Assembly (NCBI RefSeq): GCF_004005995.1
Contig: NZ_CP034767.1
Span: forward strand, 1,178,001 to 1,242,000
Direction of reading: 5' to 3'
DNA from: Devosia sp. 1566
GTDB taxonomy: Bacteria > Pseudomonadota > Alphaproteobacteria > Rhizobiales > Devosiaceae
DNA: 64,000 nt
The notes beneath the pieces are model-generated. The model saw only the letters and a program-made list of their open reading frames with translations. It ran no database searches and was not told the DNA's origin. Within the stretch, counting starts at the first letter, position 1. Each line of letters begins with the position of its first letter. A program made the translations under genes and the position numbers. Positions 44,956 to 57,326 of the stretch are shown here, piece after piece.

Positions 44956-45732
44956 TCACAAACCTGTACCGCGATATGGTGCCGGTGAACAGGCAATGGA
45001 TACCTGTTGCAGACGAGCGCACAGCGCTGCTGCCTCGCCTTCTTCGCCCATCGGACCCGCAATGATGCGCTCCTGTTCGCTCCCCGCTTGCTGTCCCAGC
45101 AGCGGAACAAGGCCGAGCAACAGCGGTCCCACCTTATCTTGCAGTTCGCGCCAGGCGGCGTTTGCTTCGGCAGGCGCGATCGCATCCCCCACAGCCACGC
45201 CGAACGCCGACCCCTCGCCCGTGGCGGCTTGCTGGACGCCGAGCCGCTCCGGCAAGGGTTGGTTGGGCGATAAACTCGGCAGCGCCGGGAGCGGGGTTCG
45301 CCGGATGCGCACTGAGCCGCCTTGGGCTTCCTCTACAACGCTTCCATCCTCCCCTACCGAGGCCGTGACCGCCTCGCGATCAATGCCCAATCCTGCCGGC
45401 AGAGCTTCGAGGAGATTGGGCACGCTGACCTCAAGTGCCCCAACGCGCTGAACTGTTTGGCGGCCCGCTTGCTCTTGCAGGGCAAAGCGGTTCAACAGCG
45501 TTCCATTGTCGCGGCGCAGCCGCACGGTCTCGGAATTGAGCTCAGCAACCTGGTCCTGCAACTGCTCGAGACTGGCGCCCTCAAGCCGCGATTTATGCAG
45601 GCCGTTGAGCACGCTAGGGGGCAACAGGGCCGACACATTCGCGGCCAATACGGCCAGGGCGCTGCACACCAGGGCTATGATAGCCCAGCGTGTTACGTCC
45701 GATTGCCGAAAATGCCCGGAAGGGTTAGCCAC
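44956..45732 (-). CDS. Membrane-anchored coiled-coil protein of unknown function
   Basis: A 258-residue protein with one transmembrane helix near the N-terminus (WAIIALVCSALAVLAANVSA, about 16-36). A periplasmic coiled coil follows (LEGASLEQLQDQVAELNSET, about 48-85), then a Pro-rich region and a C-terminal part with two cysteines (ALCARLQQVSIACS). It is divergent from glmU. The cysteine pair and signal anchor suggest an envelope role; no family is recognised. Confidence 0.65.
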   Translation of the reverse strand: MANPSGHFRQSDVTRWAIIALVCSALAVLAANVSALLPPSVLNGLHKSRLEGASLEQLQDQVAELNSETVRLRRDNGTLLNRFALQEQAGRQTVQRVGALEVSVPNLLEALPAGLGIDREAVTASVGEDGSVVEEAQGGSVRIRRTPLPALPSLSPNQPLPERLGVQQAATGEGSAFGVAVGDAIAPAEANAAWRELQDKVGPLLLGLVPLLGQQAGSEQERIIAGPMGEEGEAAALCARLQQVSIACSPAPYRGTGL

Positions 45733-45871
45733 TTCAGCCCTCTTGCCGCCCGCCGAATCGCGCGGTTAATGGAGCTTAGCACTGCGGCGTTGTTATCGCT
45801 TCGCCAACGCTTGCCTGCCATAATTTCCTGCCAACGCGTGTTCCCAACAACGCGGTCCGGAGAAGACGATC

Positions 45872-47224
45872 ATGACTGAACTGCTTTCGATCATTCTTGC
45901 GGCGGGCGAGGGGACCCGAATGCGCTCGGCAATCCCAAAGGTTCTACACCCCGTGGGGGGATTGCCCGTAGTCGGCCATGTGGTGCGCGCCGCCCGTGCG
46001 GCCGGATCCCAGCGGATGGCGCTTGTCACCGGGCCGCGACACCAGTCGATCCGCGATGCGGTGTCGCGCATCGATCCTGAAGTCACTCATTTCCAGCAAG
46101 ACGTGCCCCGGGGTACCGCACACGCCGCCTCAATGGCGCGCGAATTGTTCAACAGCGCCGAAGGCTATGTTGCCGTGGTGTATGGCGACCACCCGCTGTT
46201 GCGCGGAGAAAACTTCCGCCTCGTGCTAGATCGCCTTGATGCCGGGCTCGACGTGGCCGTTTTGGGCTTTGAGCCCGCCGACCCCACTGGCTACGGCCGT
46301 TTCATCACTGAGGGCGACCAGCTGGTTGCGATCCGCGAGCACAAGGATGCGACGGAAGAAGAGCGCCGCATCGGCCTCTGCAATGCCTGCATCCTGGCGT
46401 TCCGGGCTGAAGTGTTCCGCGACCTCATCGACAAGGTCGAGACCAACAATGCCCAGGGTGAGTTCTACCTGACCGATCTCGTAGAGCTGGCCAACAAGGC
46501 CGGCAAACGCGTCGGTTTCGGTGTGGCGCCGGAAAACGACGTTATGGGCGTTAATGATCGCCGCCAGTTGGCGCATGCCGAAAAGCTGTTCCAGCAGGTA
46601 CGCCGCGACGATTTCATGCGCGCCGGCGTGACGCTGCGCGATCCCGACAGCGTCTGGTTCTCCTACGACACCGAGATCGCCCAGGACGTTACGATCTTCC
46701 CCAATGTGGTCTTCGGCCCCGGGGTCAAGATCGCCAGCAATGTGGAAATCCGCGCGTTCTGTGACATCGAGGATGCCGTGATTGCCGAGGGCGCCAGCAT
46801 TGGCCCGTTTGCTCGCATTCGCGGCGGCGCCGAGATCGGGGAAAAGGTTCATCTCGGTAATTTCGTCGAGGTGAAGAAGTCGCGGATCGGCCCAGGCACC
46901 AAGGCCGGGCACCTCAGCTATCTCGGGGATGCCGAGATCGGTACGAACACCAATATCGGTGCCGGCACCATCACCTGCAATTATGACGGGGTGAACAAGG
47001 ACAAGACGGTGATCGGCGACAATGCCTTTATCGGCTCCAACGCCTCCCTGGTGGCCCCCGTCACCATCGGCAATGGCGCCTACACGGCCTCGGGGAGCGT
47101 CATCACCGAGGACGTGCCCGCAGAGGCGCTGGCCTTTGGCCGCGCCCGTCAGGAAAACAAGCCCGGCTATGCGCCGCGGCTGCGCGAGCAGGCGCTCGCC
47201 AAAAAAGCGGCAAAGGGAAAATAG
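45872..47224 (+). CDS. glmU: Bifunctional UDP-N-acetylglucosamine pyrophosphorylase / glucosamine-1-phosphate N-acetyltransferase
   Basis: A 450-residue GlmU producing UDP-GlcNAc for peptidoglycan and lipopolysaccharide. The uridyltransferase domain (1-230) begins IILAAGEGTRMRSAIPKVLH. The left-handed beta-helix acetyltransferase domain has GNFVEVKKSRIGPGTKAGHL, GAGTITCNYDGVNKDKT and FIGSNASLVAPV. It is followed by glmS after one base, forming the amino-sugar operon. Confidence 0.97.
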   Translation: MTELLSIILAAGEGTRMRSAIPKVLHPVGGLPVVGHVVRAARAAGSQRMALVTGPRHQSIRDAVSRIDPEVTHFQQDVPRGTAHAASMARELFNSAEGYVAVVYGDHPLLRGENFRLVLDRLDAGLDVAVLGFEPADPTGYGRFITEGDQLVAIREHKDATEEERRIGLCNACILAFRAEVFRDLIDKVETNNAQGEFYLTDLVELANKAGKRVGFGVAPENDVMGVNDRRQLAHAEKLFQQVRRDDFMRAGVTLRDPDSVWFSYDTEIAQDVTIFPNVVFGPGVKIASNVEIRAFCDIEDAVIAEGASIGPFARIRGGAEIGEKVHLGNFVEVKKSRIGPGTKAGHLSYLGDAEIGTNTNIGAGTITCNYDGVNKDKTVIGDNAFIGSNASLVAPVTIGNGAYTASGSVITEDVPAEALAFGRARQENKPGYAPRLREQALAKKAAKGK

Positions 47225-47225
47225 C

Positions 47226-49052
47226 ATGTGCGGCATTGTCGGCATTGTCGGCAGCGAACCCGTCGCCACCCGGCTCGTGGATGCGCTGAAACGCCTCGAA
47301 TACCGCGGCTATGACAGCGCCGGCGTCGCCACCCTGGAAGCGGGTGCGATCACCCGGCGGCGAGCGGAAGGCAAGCTTGGCAATCTCGCGCAAAAGCTTG
47401 CTTTCGAGCCCCTGGGCGGCCAAATCGGCATCGGCCACACTCGTTGGGCCACCCACGGCGCACCCACCGAGCAAAATGCCCATCCTCATGCGACGGACCG
47501 TGTCGCGGTGGTCCACAACGGCATTATCGAGAACTTTCGCGAACTGCTGGCCGATCTCGCCAAGGACGGCTACCTGCCCAAGACCCAGACCGATACGGAA
47601 TCGGTGGCGCTCTGGACCAGCCGCGAGCTGGACAATGGCGCCGATCCCGAACTGGCCGTAGCCCGCACGCTCAAGCAGCTGCGCGGTGCCTTTGCGCTGG
47701 CCTTCCTGTTCAAGGATCGCGACGGCCTGCTGATCGCCGCGCGGCACGGCGCGCCCCTCGCCATCGGCTATGGCACGACCGAAATGTATCTGGGCTCCGA
47801 CGCCATGGCGCTGGCGCCTTTCACCTCGCGCCTGACTTATCTCGAGGACGGCGATTGGGCCGTGATCACTCCTGAGGGCGTCACCATCCGCGACGGGCGC
47901 GACGCCATTGTGCAGCGCGAGCAGCAGATTTCCCAAACTTCTGCGCTCCTGGTCGACAAGGGCAATCACCGCCACTTCATGGCCAAGGAGATCTACGAGC
48001 AGCCCGAAACCATCTCCCACACGCTCAGCCACTATGTGGATATGGGCGCCGAAGCGGTCTCCTTGCGCGAAACCCTGCCGTTCAGCTTCGCTGACCTGAC
48101 CCGCCTCACCATCAGCGCCTGCGGCACGGCTTATCTCGCGGGGGCCGTCGCCAAATACTGGTTCGAGCGCTTTGCCCGCCTGCCGGTCGACATCGATGTG
48201 GCGTCCGAGTTCCGCTATCGCGAACCACCGCTGGAGCAGGGCGGGCTCTCCCTCTTCATCTCCCAGTCCGGTGAAACCGCCGACACGCTGGCCGCCTTGC
48301 GCTATTGCGCACGTGAGGGCCAGCATGTCGCCTCGCTGGTCAACACGCTCGAATCCACCATCGCGCGGGAATCGGGCGTGGTGTTCCCCATCCTCTGCGG
48401 CCCCGAAATCGGCGTGGCTTCCACCAAGGCGCTGACTGCGCAACTGACCGCGCTAGCGAGCCTTGCCATTGCCGCCGGCCGTGCCCGTGGCGTGCTCAGC
48501 GCCGAGCGTGAAGCCGAGCTCGTGCGCGCCCTGATCAGCTTGCCTGCCGCCGTCTCGCAGGCCCTGGCTGCCGAAGGGCAGATCAGCGACATTGCCAAGC
48601 GTCTCTCCAAGGCCAAGGACGTGCTTTATCTCGGGCGCGGTCCCATGTTCCCTATCGCCATGGAAGGCGCGCTCAAGCTCAAGGAAATCAGCTACATCCA
48701 CGCCGAAGGTTATGCGGCAGGCGAGCTCAAGCACGGCCCCATTGCCCTGGTTGATGAGGACATGCCGGTGATCGTCGTCGCCCCGTCGGACGAGCTGGTC
48801 GACAAGACCCTGAGCAACATGCAGGAAGTAGCGGCCCGCGGCGGCAAGATCATTCTAATCACCGATGCGGAGGGCGCCAAAACTGTCGGTCACGGCGTGG
48901 CCGACATCATCGAGATTCCGCATGTCGACGGCTTCGTCGCGCCAATCCTCGCCTGTATTCCCGTGCAACTGCTGGCCTATCACACCGCTGTCTTCATGGG
49001 CACCGATGTGGACCAGCCCCGCAACCTCGCCAAGTCGGTGACGGTGGAATAA
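47226..49052 (+). CDS. glmS: Glutamine--fructose-6-phosphate aminotransferase (isomerizing)
   Basis: A 608-residue enzyme making glucosamine-6-phosphate, the first step toward UDP-GlcNAc. MCGIVGIVGSEP carries the catalytic Cys at position 2 of the glutaminase domain. The two SIS domains include ISACGTAYLAGAVAKYW, ISQSGETADTLAALR and the C-terminal NLAKSVTVE. The ATG at 47226 was chosen over the longer frame because Cys2 must be N-terminal. It starts one base after the glmU stop. No ribozyme-like leader is present. Confidence 0.97.
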   Translation: MCGIVGIVGSEPVATRLVDALKRLEYRGYDSAGVATLEAGAITRRRAEGKLGNLAQKLAFEPLGGQIGIGHTRWATHGAPTEQNAHPHATDRVAVVHNGIIENFRELLADLAKDGYLPKTQTDTESVALWTSRELDNGADPELAVARTLKQLRGAFALAFLFKDRDGLLIAARHGAPLAIGYGTTEMYLGSDAMALAPFTSRLTYLEDGDWAVITPEGVTIRDGRDAIVQREQQISQTSALLVDKGNHRHFMAKEIYEQPETISHTLSHYVDMGAEAVSLRETLPFSFADLTRLTISACGTAYLAGAVAKYWFERFARLPVDIDVASEFRYREPPLEQGGLSLFISQSGETADTLAALRYCAREGQHVASLVNTLESTIARESGVVFPILCGPEIGVASTKALTAQLTALASLAIAAGRARGVLSAEREAELVRALISLPAAVSQALAAEGQISDIAKRLSKAKDVLYLGRGPMFPIAMEGALKLKEISYIHAEGYAAGELKHGPIALVDEDMPVIVVAPSDELVDKTLSNMQEVAARGGKIILITDAEGAKTVGHGVADIIEIPHVDGFVAPILACIPVQLLAYHTAVFMGTDVDQPRNLAKSVTVE

Positions 49053-49054
49053 GG

Positions 49055-51163
<2,109 letters not shown>

Positions 51164-51268
51164 CGGCGAATTCCTGAAACAGCGCGAGGGACGAGTCCTG
51201 CTGACAAGCCACCCTATTGACGATAAGAAGCCCGCTCAATCAACCGCAACCAGGATCATGGCGCCCAA

Positions 51269-51547
51269 ATGACTGCCGGTGAGGACATTACCATGCGCCG
51301 CAAGAAGATCCGCTACCGCGCCTGGCATCGCGGCACCCGCGAGATGGATCTTGTACTCGGCCCCTTTGCCGATCGGCATGTCGATACGCTGAGCGCCGAG
51401 GATCTCGACCGCTTCGAAGCGCTCCTCGATGAGGAAGATCCCCCTTTGCTCAAATGGGTGCTCGACCAGGAAGCCCCGCCGGCAGGTGTGGACCTCCACT
51501 TTTTAGGCCGGGTTATCGCCGATCACAGGAGCCGCATGGCCAAATGA
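51269..51547 (+). CDS. sdhE: FAD assembly factor SdhE
   Basis: A 92-residue protein of the SdhE/SDHAF2 (DUF339) family, which assists covalent flavin attachment to succinate dehydrogenase. The defining RGTRE motif is in WHRGTREMDLVLGPFAD. An ATG at 51293 (eight bases after GAGG) is a plausible alternative start giving MRRKKIRYRAW. Its stop overlaps the mfd start (ATGA). The recG-sdhE-mfd neighbourhood is common in alphaproteobacteria. Confidence 0.92.
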   Translation: MTAGEDITMRRKKIRYRAWHRGTREMDLVLGPFADRHVDTLSAEDLDRFEALLDEEDPPLLKWVLDQEAPPAGVDLHFLGRVIADHRSRMAK

Positions 51548-54500
51548 ACGAACAAAAACCCGTGGTTCGTCCCAGCCGTATCATCTCCAATGTGCCCGAT
51601 GGCATGCAGCCCATGGTGCTGGCCAAGCTGGTCGAGCAGCGCCTCAAGGCTGCGCCCGAGGACGGCACGAGCCTGGTTTTCGTGGCCCGCGATGGCCGCC
51701 GCATGCAGCGCATCGCCGACATTCTGGGACCCATGCTGCCCGGTCATACCGTGCTGACACTCCCCGCCTGGGACTGCCTGCCTTACGACCGCGTATCGCC
51801 GAACAATGTGACCATCGCCGCCCGCATGAACACGCTGGCCGCACTCACGGCCGGCAATGAGCGTGGCGTGGTGGTGCTTACCGCCGTAAATGCCCTGATC
51901 CAGCGCCTGCCGCCCCGGGACGTGGTTGCCGGCATGTCGTTTTCGGCCGTGACCGGTCGCATCGTCGACAGCGAAAAGCTCATCGCCTGGGCTGCCAATA
52001 ATGGCTATCTGCGTGTCCCGACGGTCCGGGAGTCGGGCGAATACGCCGTCCGGGGCGGCCTCGTGGACTTGTTCCCCGCCAGTGCCGAAGCACCCTTGCG
52101 TTTCGACTTCTTCGGCAGCCAGCTCGAATCCATCCGCACCTTCGACGCCGATACCCAGCGCACCACCGGCACGCTCAAGCGCGTTGATCTGACGCCGATG
52201 AGCGAACTGGTGCTCAACGAAGAAACAATCCGTCGCTTCCGGCAGAATTACACCGCCGCCTTTGGCGGCAACACGGTCGACGACACGCTTTATGCCAGCG
52301 TCAGCGGCGGCGCGCGTTATTCGGGCACCGAACACTGGTTGCCGTTTTTCTACGAGCACCTGGAAATGCTCTCCGCCTTTACGGGGGACGCGCCCTTTGT
52401 GTTTGATGACCAGGCGGCCGAAGCCTATGGCGAGCGCGTCACCCAGATCCGCGATTACTACGAGGCGCGTGAATCCGCTCGCACGCAAAAGCCGGTAGCC
52501 GGGGCAGGGGCGCCCTACAAGCCGGTCAAGCCCGAGCTGCTTTATGCCGTTGACCAGCATCCCTATGAGCTCGCCGGCGCCTCGGTTATCCAGCTCTCGC
52601 CCTTTCTGTCGCCTAACACCAAGGGCGCCGACGATGCAGGCGGCCATATCGCACCCAGCTTTGCCGCCGAGCGGCAGGCCACCGACACCAACCTCTTCCA
52701 AGCCGTGGTGGATCGCCTCCAAGCCGAACGCCGGCAGGGTCGTCGCACGGTCATTGCCTGCTGGAGCGCGGGCACGCGCGACCGCATGTCCCAGGTGCTC
52801 AAGGACCATGGACTGACGAACCCTCGCCTCGCCGAGAACTGGCGCGACGCCGAAACCACTAGCGCCGCCACGACCTCGCTTGTGGTGCTGCCGCTCGAAA
52901 CCGGGTTCGAAACCAAGGACCTGCTCGTTCTATCCGAGCAGGACATTCTGGGCGAGCGCATCCTGCGACCTCAGCGCAAAAAGAAGGCAAGCGACGCGCT
53001 AACCGAGGCGGCGAGCCTCGCGGCCGGCGACCTTGTCGTGCATGTGGATCACGGCATCGGGCGGTTCCTCGGCCTCAAGGTCATTGAAGCCGGCGGCGCG
53101 CCGCACGAATGCGTGGAGCTGGAATATGCCGGCGACACCAAGCTCTACCTGCCGGTCGAGAATATTGAGCTGCTGTCGCGCTATGGCGCCGACGATGCGA
53201 ACACCGCGCTCGACAAGCTGGGCGGCGTGGCCTGGCAGGCCAAGAAGGGTCGCCTCAAGAAGCGCATCCGCGAAATGGCGGAACAGCTCATCAAGATTGC
53301 GGCCGAGCGCCAGCTCACCCATGCCGATGTGGTCGAGATCAACCCGGGCGCTTATGACGAGTTCGCGGCGCGCTTCCCCTATGAGGAAACCGAAGACCAG
53401 ATGGCCGCCATTGAGGCAGTCTTCGATGATCTTACCTCCGGTCGGGTCATGGACCGCCTGGTCTGCGGCGATGTGGGCTTTGGCAAGACAGAAGTGGCGC
53501 TGCGCGCCGCTTTCGCGGTGTCCCTCTCGGGCAAGCAGGTCGCCGTGGTTGTGCCCACGACCTTGCTCGCTCGCCAGCACTTCAAGACGTTCTCGCAGCG
53601 CTTTGCCGGCCTGCCGGTGAAGGTGCGCCACGCCTCGCGCATGGTATCGGCCGCCGAGCTCAAGGCGACCAAGGAAGGGCTCGCCGATGGGCAGGTCGAT
53701 ATCGTCATCGGCACCCATGCCCTCTTGTCCAAGACCATCAGGTTCAAGGATTTGGGCCTCCTCATCATCGATGAAGAGCAGCACTTTGGCGTCGGCCACA
53801 AGGAGCGCCTCAAGGAGCTCAAAGCCAATGTCCACGTCCTGACGCTCACCGCAACGCCCATCCCGCGCACGCTGCAGCTTGCGCTGACGGGCGTACGCGA
53901 CCTGTCACTGCTCGCAACCCCCCCGGTGGATCGCCTCGCGATCCGCACCTTCATTTCGCCATTCGATCCCCTGTCGATCCGCGAAGCACTGCTCCGCGAG
54001 AAATACCGTGGCGGCCAGAGCTTCTATGTCGTGCCGCGCATCAAGGATCAGGCGGAAATAGCTGATTTCCTTCGCGAACAGGTGCCCGAAGTTAGCTTCG
54101 TCGTGGCCAATGGCCAGATGGCGCCGGGTGAACTCGACGACATCATGAACACCTTCTACGATGGCAAGTTCGACGTGCTGGTCGCCACGACGATCGTCGA
54201 ATCGGGACTCGATATCCCTAATGCCAATACGCTGGTCGTGCACCGCGCCGACAATTTCGGCCTCGCCCAACTCTACCAGATCCGCGGCCGTATCGGCCGG
54301 GCCAAGGCGCGCGCTTATGCACTCTTCACTGTGCCGCCCGATCGAAAGCTGACTGACACTGCCGAGCGGCGTCTGGGCGTGCTCCAGTCGCTCGAAAGCT
54401 TGGGCGCCGGCTTCCAGCTCGCCAGTCACGATCTCGACATCCGTGGCGCCGGCAATCTCCTCGGCGACGAGCAATCCGGCCATATACGCGAAGTCGGCTT

Positions 54501-55035
54501 CGAGCTTTACCAGGCTATGCTTGAGGAAGCTGTCGCCAATCTCAAGAACGGCGACGCCGATTACGAGGACACCAACGAGTGGAGCCCACAGATCTCGCTG
54601 GGCATGCCGGTGATGATCCCGGAAAACTATGTCCCTGACCTGCAGCTGCGCATGCAGCTCTATCGGCGTCTGGGTGACCTGACCGACATCCGTGAGATTG
54701 ACGCCGCCGGCGCCGAACTCATTGACCGGTTTGGTCCTTTGCCCGAGGAAGTCGAAGCGCTGCTCAAGGTCATTCTGGTCAAGGCTCTGTGCCGCCAGGC
54801 CAATGTGGAAAAGGTTGATGCCGGTCCCAAGGGCGCGGTATTAACCTTGCGCAACAACGAATTCCCCAATCCAACGGCTTTGGTGCGAATGGTTGCCGAT
54901 CCTGCCAGTCAGGTTCGCGTCAAGCCCGACCAAAAACTCGTTTTCGCCCGCAACTGGCCCACTCCCGAGGCTCGCCTCAAGGGTGCTGCGGCCATCCTGT
55001 CTCGCCTCGCCAAGCTCGCCGCAGCCCAAGGGTGA
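51544..55035 (+). CDS. mfd: Transcription-repair coupling factor
   Basis: A 1163-residue Mfd that removes stalled RNA polymerase from lesions and recruits UvrA. UvrB-like N-terminal modules come first, then a polymerase-interacting domain (GDLVVHVDHGIGRFLGLKV, about residue 500). The translocase core contains RLVCGDVGFGKTEVALRAAF, LLIIDEEQHFGVGHKERLK, TATPIPRTL and the TRG region AQLYQIRGRIGRAKARAYAL. The ATG at 51544 overlaps the sdhE stop; the longer frame adds unrelated residues. Confidence 0.97.
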   Translation: MNEQKPVVRPSRIISNVPDGMQPMVLAKLVEQRLKAAPEDGTSLVFVARDGRRMQRIADILGPMLPGHTVLTLPAWDCLPYDRVSPNNVTIAARMNTLAALTAGNERGVVVLTAVNALIQRLPPRDVVAGMSFSAVTGRIVDSEKLIAWAANNGYLRVPTVRESGEYAVRGGLVDLFPASAEAPLRFDFFGSQLESIRTFDADTQRTTGTLKRVDLTPMSELVLNEETIRRFRQNYTAAFGGNTVDDTLYASVSGGARYSGTEHWLPFFYEHLEMLSAFTGDAPFVFDDQAAEAYGERVTQIRDYYEARESARTQKPVAGAGAPYKPVKPELLYAVDQHPYELAGASVIQLSPFLSPNTKGADDAGGHIAPSFAAERQATDTNLFQAVVDRLQAERRQGRRTVIACWSAGTRDRMSQVLKDHGLTNPRLAENWRDAETTSAATTSLVVLPLETGFETKDLLVLSEQDILGERILRPQRKKKASDALTEAASLAAGDLVVHVDHGIGRFLGLKVIEAGGAPHECVELEYAGDTKLYLPVENIELLSRYGADDANTALDKLGGVAWQAKKGRLKKRIREMAEQLIKIAAERQLTHADVVEINPGAYDEFAARFPYEETEDQMAAIEAVFDDLTSGRVMDRLVCGDVGFGKTEVALRAAFAVSLSGKQVAVVVPTTLLARQHFKTFSQRFAGLPVKVRHASRMVSAAELKATKEGLADGQVDIVIGTHALLSKTIRFKDLGLLIIDEEQHFGVGHKERLKELKANVHVLTLTATPIPRTLQLALTGVRDLSLLATPPVDRLAIRTFISPFDPLSIREALLREKYRGGQSFYVVPRIKDQAEIADFLREQVPEVSFVVANGQMAPGELDDIMNTFYDGKFDVLVATTIVESGLDIPNANTLVVHRADNFGLAQLYQIRGRIGRAKARAYALFTVPPDRKLTDTAERRLGVLQSLESLGAGFQLASHDLDIRGAGNLLGDEQSGHIREVGFELYQAMLEEAVANLKNGDADYEDTNEWSPQISLGMPVMIPENYVPDLQLRMQLYRRLGDLTDIREIDAAGAELIDRFGPLPEEVEALLKVILVKALCRQANVEKVDAGPKGAVLTLRNNEFPNPTALVRMVADPASQVRVKPDQKLVFARNWPTPEARLKGAAAILSRLAKLAAAQG

Positions 55036-55157
55036 GAGGCGCCGCATAATCCTTTGGCAAGAACGTCATGTTATTGCCCGATTTCAGCACTTGAAGGGCT
55101 ACCAAGAATTGGGTGGCACCCTCGTCACCGGCTCCGCCAGAAAGCCAAGGAACGTTT

Positions 55158-55907
55158 ATGATCTTCAGGAAACCTCTCGTAGCCGGAATTACCGCGGCAG
55201 CGCTTCTGCTCTCGCCTCTCTCCACCTTTGCGCAGGAGACTCCCGCTCCAGCTGCTCCGGCAGCCGAAGCTCCAGCTACGCCGGATGCGGCAGCTCCCGC
55301 CGAAGCTGCAACCGCTCCAGCAGCGGGCGGTCCCACGCAGAACTGGCTCAAGGTTTGCGATCCGCTGCCCAACAACCAGAAGGCCTGCATTATGCGTCAG
55401 GTCGTCTTGGCAAACGGGCAATTCCTGGGTTCCTTCCTGCTGCGTGATGATCCCGGTCAGGAAAGCCGCCTGCTGGCCGTCGCAGCCGTGCCGCTCGGCG
55501 TGCTGCTCCCTTTCGGCCTGACCTGGCAGATCGACGGCTCCAAGCCGGTACGCGTGCCGTTCATGCTGTGTGACCCCACCTCTTGCGCGACCCAGCTCGT
55601 GATCAACGAGGCCTATGTCAATTCCCTGAAGAAGGGCAGCACGCTCAAGCTGACCGCCAAGAACCGCCAGAACGAAGATCTGGTGATCGAGATCAACCTC
55701 GCCGGCTTCACCGCCGCCTATGATGGCGACGCTTCGCTGACCTTTGACCAGTTCCGCCAGGAAACCAGCGGCGAAAACGCCCTGGAGCAGGTTCTGCAGG
55801 ATCGCGCCGAGCAGTTGCGCCAGCAGCTTGATGGTGGCGCCGCCGCACCCGCCGACGGTGCCGCGCCTGCCGCAGATGCTGCGCCCGCTCCAGCAGCAGC
55901 GCAGTAA
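55158..55907 (+). CDS. Invasion-associated locus B (IalB) family protein
   Basis: A 249-residue secreted protein. Signal peptide (1-24, LLLSPLSTFAQ), a Pro/Ala-rich linker (25-65), then the IalB domain with two cysteine pairs (WLKVCDPLPNNQKACIM and MLCDPTSCATQ) and an Ala/Pro-rich tail. AAGGAACG lies before the ATG at 55158. IalB was first linked to erythrocyte invasion in Bartonella, but the family is widespread in free-living Hyphomicrobiales, so no virulence role is implied. A strong terminator follows. Confidence 0.88.
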   Translation: MIFRKPLVAGITAAALLLSPLSTFAQETPAPAAPAAEAPATPDAAAPAEAATAPAAGGPTQNWLKVCDPLPNNQKACIMRQVVLANGQFLGSFLLRDDPGQESRLLAVAAVPLGVLLPFGLTWQIDGSKPVRVPFMLCDPTSCATQLVINEAYVNSLKKGSTLKLTAKNRQNEDLVIEINLAGFTAAYDGDASLTFDQFRQETSGENALEQVLQDRAEQLRQQLDGGAAAPADGAAPAADAAPAPAAAQ

Positions 55908-55925
55908 TCTGCAACTCAGAACAAG

Positions 55926-55960
55926 CAAACGGCGCGGGCAAACCGCGCCGTTTGTGTTTT
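55926..55960. terminator. Strong terminator between convergent genes
   Basis: A perfect 12-bp stem (CAAACGGCGCGG / CCGCGCCGTTTG) with a 5-base loop, then TGTTTT on the plus strand. It ends the ialB-like gene and could also act on the convergent minus-strand hydroxylase. Confidence 0.85.
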
Positions 55961-55964
55961 CAGC

Positions 55965-57155
55965 CTAACGAATGCCCATGCCGAGCGAGAATGCCTGCCG
56001 GCGCAACCCTGGGAGCAGCTTGAGCGCCCACAGTCCGGCTGAACGCATCGCCTGGGCCGGGAGCATGTCTGCCAACAGCGACCGGAACAACGCATCCACC
56101 ATGCCGCCGGTGCGGGCCAAATCCGCCGCCCGGCGATCGGAATAGGCTTTGCTGACCTCTTCAGCCCAAGAGGGGTTGGTAGTCGCAACGCCCTTCAGCA
56201 CCGCCGCCAGATCTGCCACATCGCGCAGCCCCAGATTAAGACCCTGTGCTCCGATCGGCGGAAACGCATGGGCAGCTTCCCCCACCAACACCACTCCGCG
56301 GAAGCCCGCCCGCTCGACACTCAGCGTGCTGAGCGGAAACACATGCGCGGGTGTCGCCAGCGTGATCGGGCCGAACAGGTGCTGCGATTTTGCTTGGAAG
56401 ATCGGTATCAGCCGCTCGGCCCCGCCTGCCTTGGCCCCTCGCAGCACTTCACGATCATCGATCCAGACAAGATTGGCGCGATTGTCCCCGGCCGGCACCA
56501 GCGTGAATGGGCCTTGCGGGTAGTGAAACTCAACCGACATTCCGCCGATCGGCCGCGTCAACTCGAGGTCACACACCAGCGCCGCCTGGGTGAAACCGTT
56601 CTCGCGTGCGCGAAATCCGGCCGCCGAGCGGATCAATGACTTCTTGCCATCTGCGCCCACGATCAAAGGAGCGCGCAGCCGTGATCCACCGGTGAGTGTG
56701 AGTTCCGGCAAAATCGCCTCGAAAGCAAATTCGGCAACCCCGAGCCGCCGAGTTTCCAGGTTTGGCAACTCGGCGGCTCGGGTCCGGAACTGGGCCAGCA
56801 AGCGTTGATTGGCGAAGTTCCAGCCAAAGGCCTCCAATCCAGACTCGCGCGCTTCGAACAAGGTCTCGGGTGCCCGGATCAATCGGCCTGTTGCATCGAT
56901 GATCCGAATTTCGCTCAGCCGATGCCCCAAGGCTTCTGGTTGCTCGATCAAACCCGCTGAGCGCAGAAATTCGACGCTCGGCATCATCAAGGCGGAGGTG
57001 CGATTATCGACGGGGCCAGGAGGCGCAAGGTGAATGACCTGCAGACCCGTTTTTGCAACGGCGATAGCCGCCGCTAAGCCAACAAGCCCGCCACCAACAA
57101 CGATGGCATCGGCATCGGCACTCGTTGACGCGCTCGGATTTGGCAGGTCGGACAT
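55965..57155 (-). CDS. UbiH/UbiF-family FAD-dependent hydroxylase
   Basis: A 396-residue flavin monooxygenase of the ubiquinone-hydroxylase group. N-terminal FAD site IVVGGGLVGLAAAIAVA, a central GADGKKSLIRSAAGF (DG motif) and C-terminal VLVGEAAHAFPPIGAQGLNLGLRD. The last has Glu where many members have Asp (GDAAH). Start chosen at the ATG 57155 (GAGG ahead). It probably hydroxylates a ubiquinone precursor; which ring position cannot be told. The gene is convergent with the ialB-like gene. Confidence 0.88.
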   Translation of the reverse strand: MSDLPNPSASTSADADAIVVGGGLVGLAAAIAVAKTGLQVIHLAPPGPVDNRTSALMMPSVEFLRSAGLIEQPEALGHRLSEIRIIDATGRLIRAPETLFEARESGLEAFGWNFANQRLLAQFRTRAAELPNLETRRLGVAEFAFEAILPELTLTGGSRLRAPLIVGADGKKSLIRSAAGFRARENGFTQAALVCDLELTRPIGGMSVEFHYPQGPFTLVPAGDNRANLVWIDDREVLRGAKAGGAERLIPIFQAKSQHLFGPITLATPAHVFPLSTLSVERAGFRGVVLVGEAAHAFPPIGAQGLNLGLRDVADLAAVLKGVATTNPSWAEEVSKAYSDRRAADLARTGGMVDALFRSLLADMLPAQAMRSAGLWALKLLPGLRRQAFSLGMGIR

Positions 57156-57326
57156 AAGAAACCTCGGTTCGACGTTAGGCTGAACTAGCACTTTCCGGCC
57201 CGGTGAAGCCAGCGCTCCCGCAAACTGCTGCCTAACCAGCAGGAGCGGGAAAACACAGACTTGCACTTCTCTAGGAGAGCGGAGCAGCCTAGATATGGTG
57301 GCCTGACAGCCGAGATGGAGTCTTGA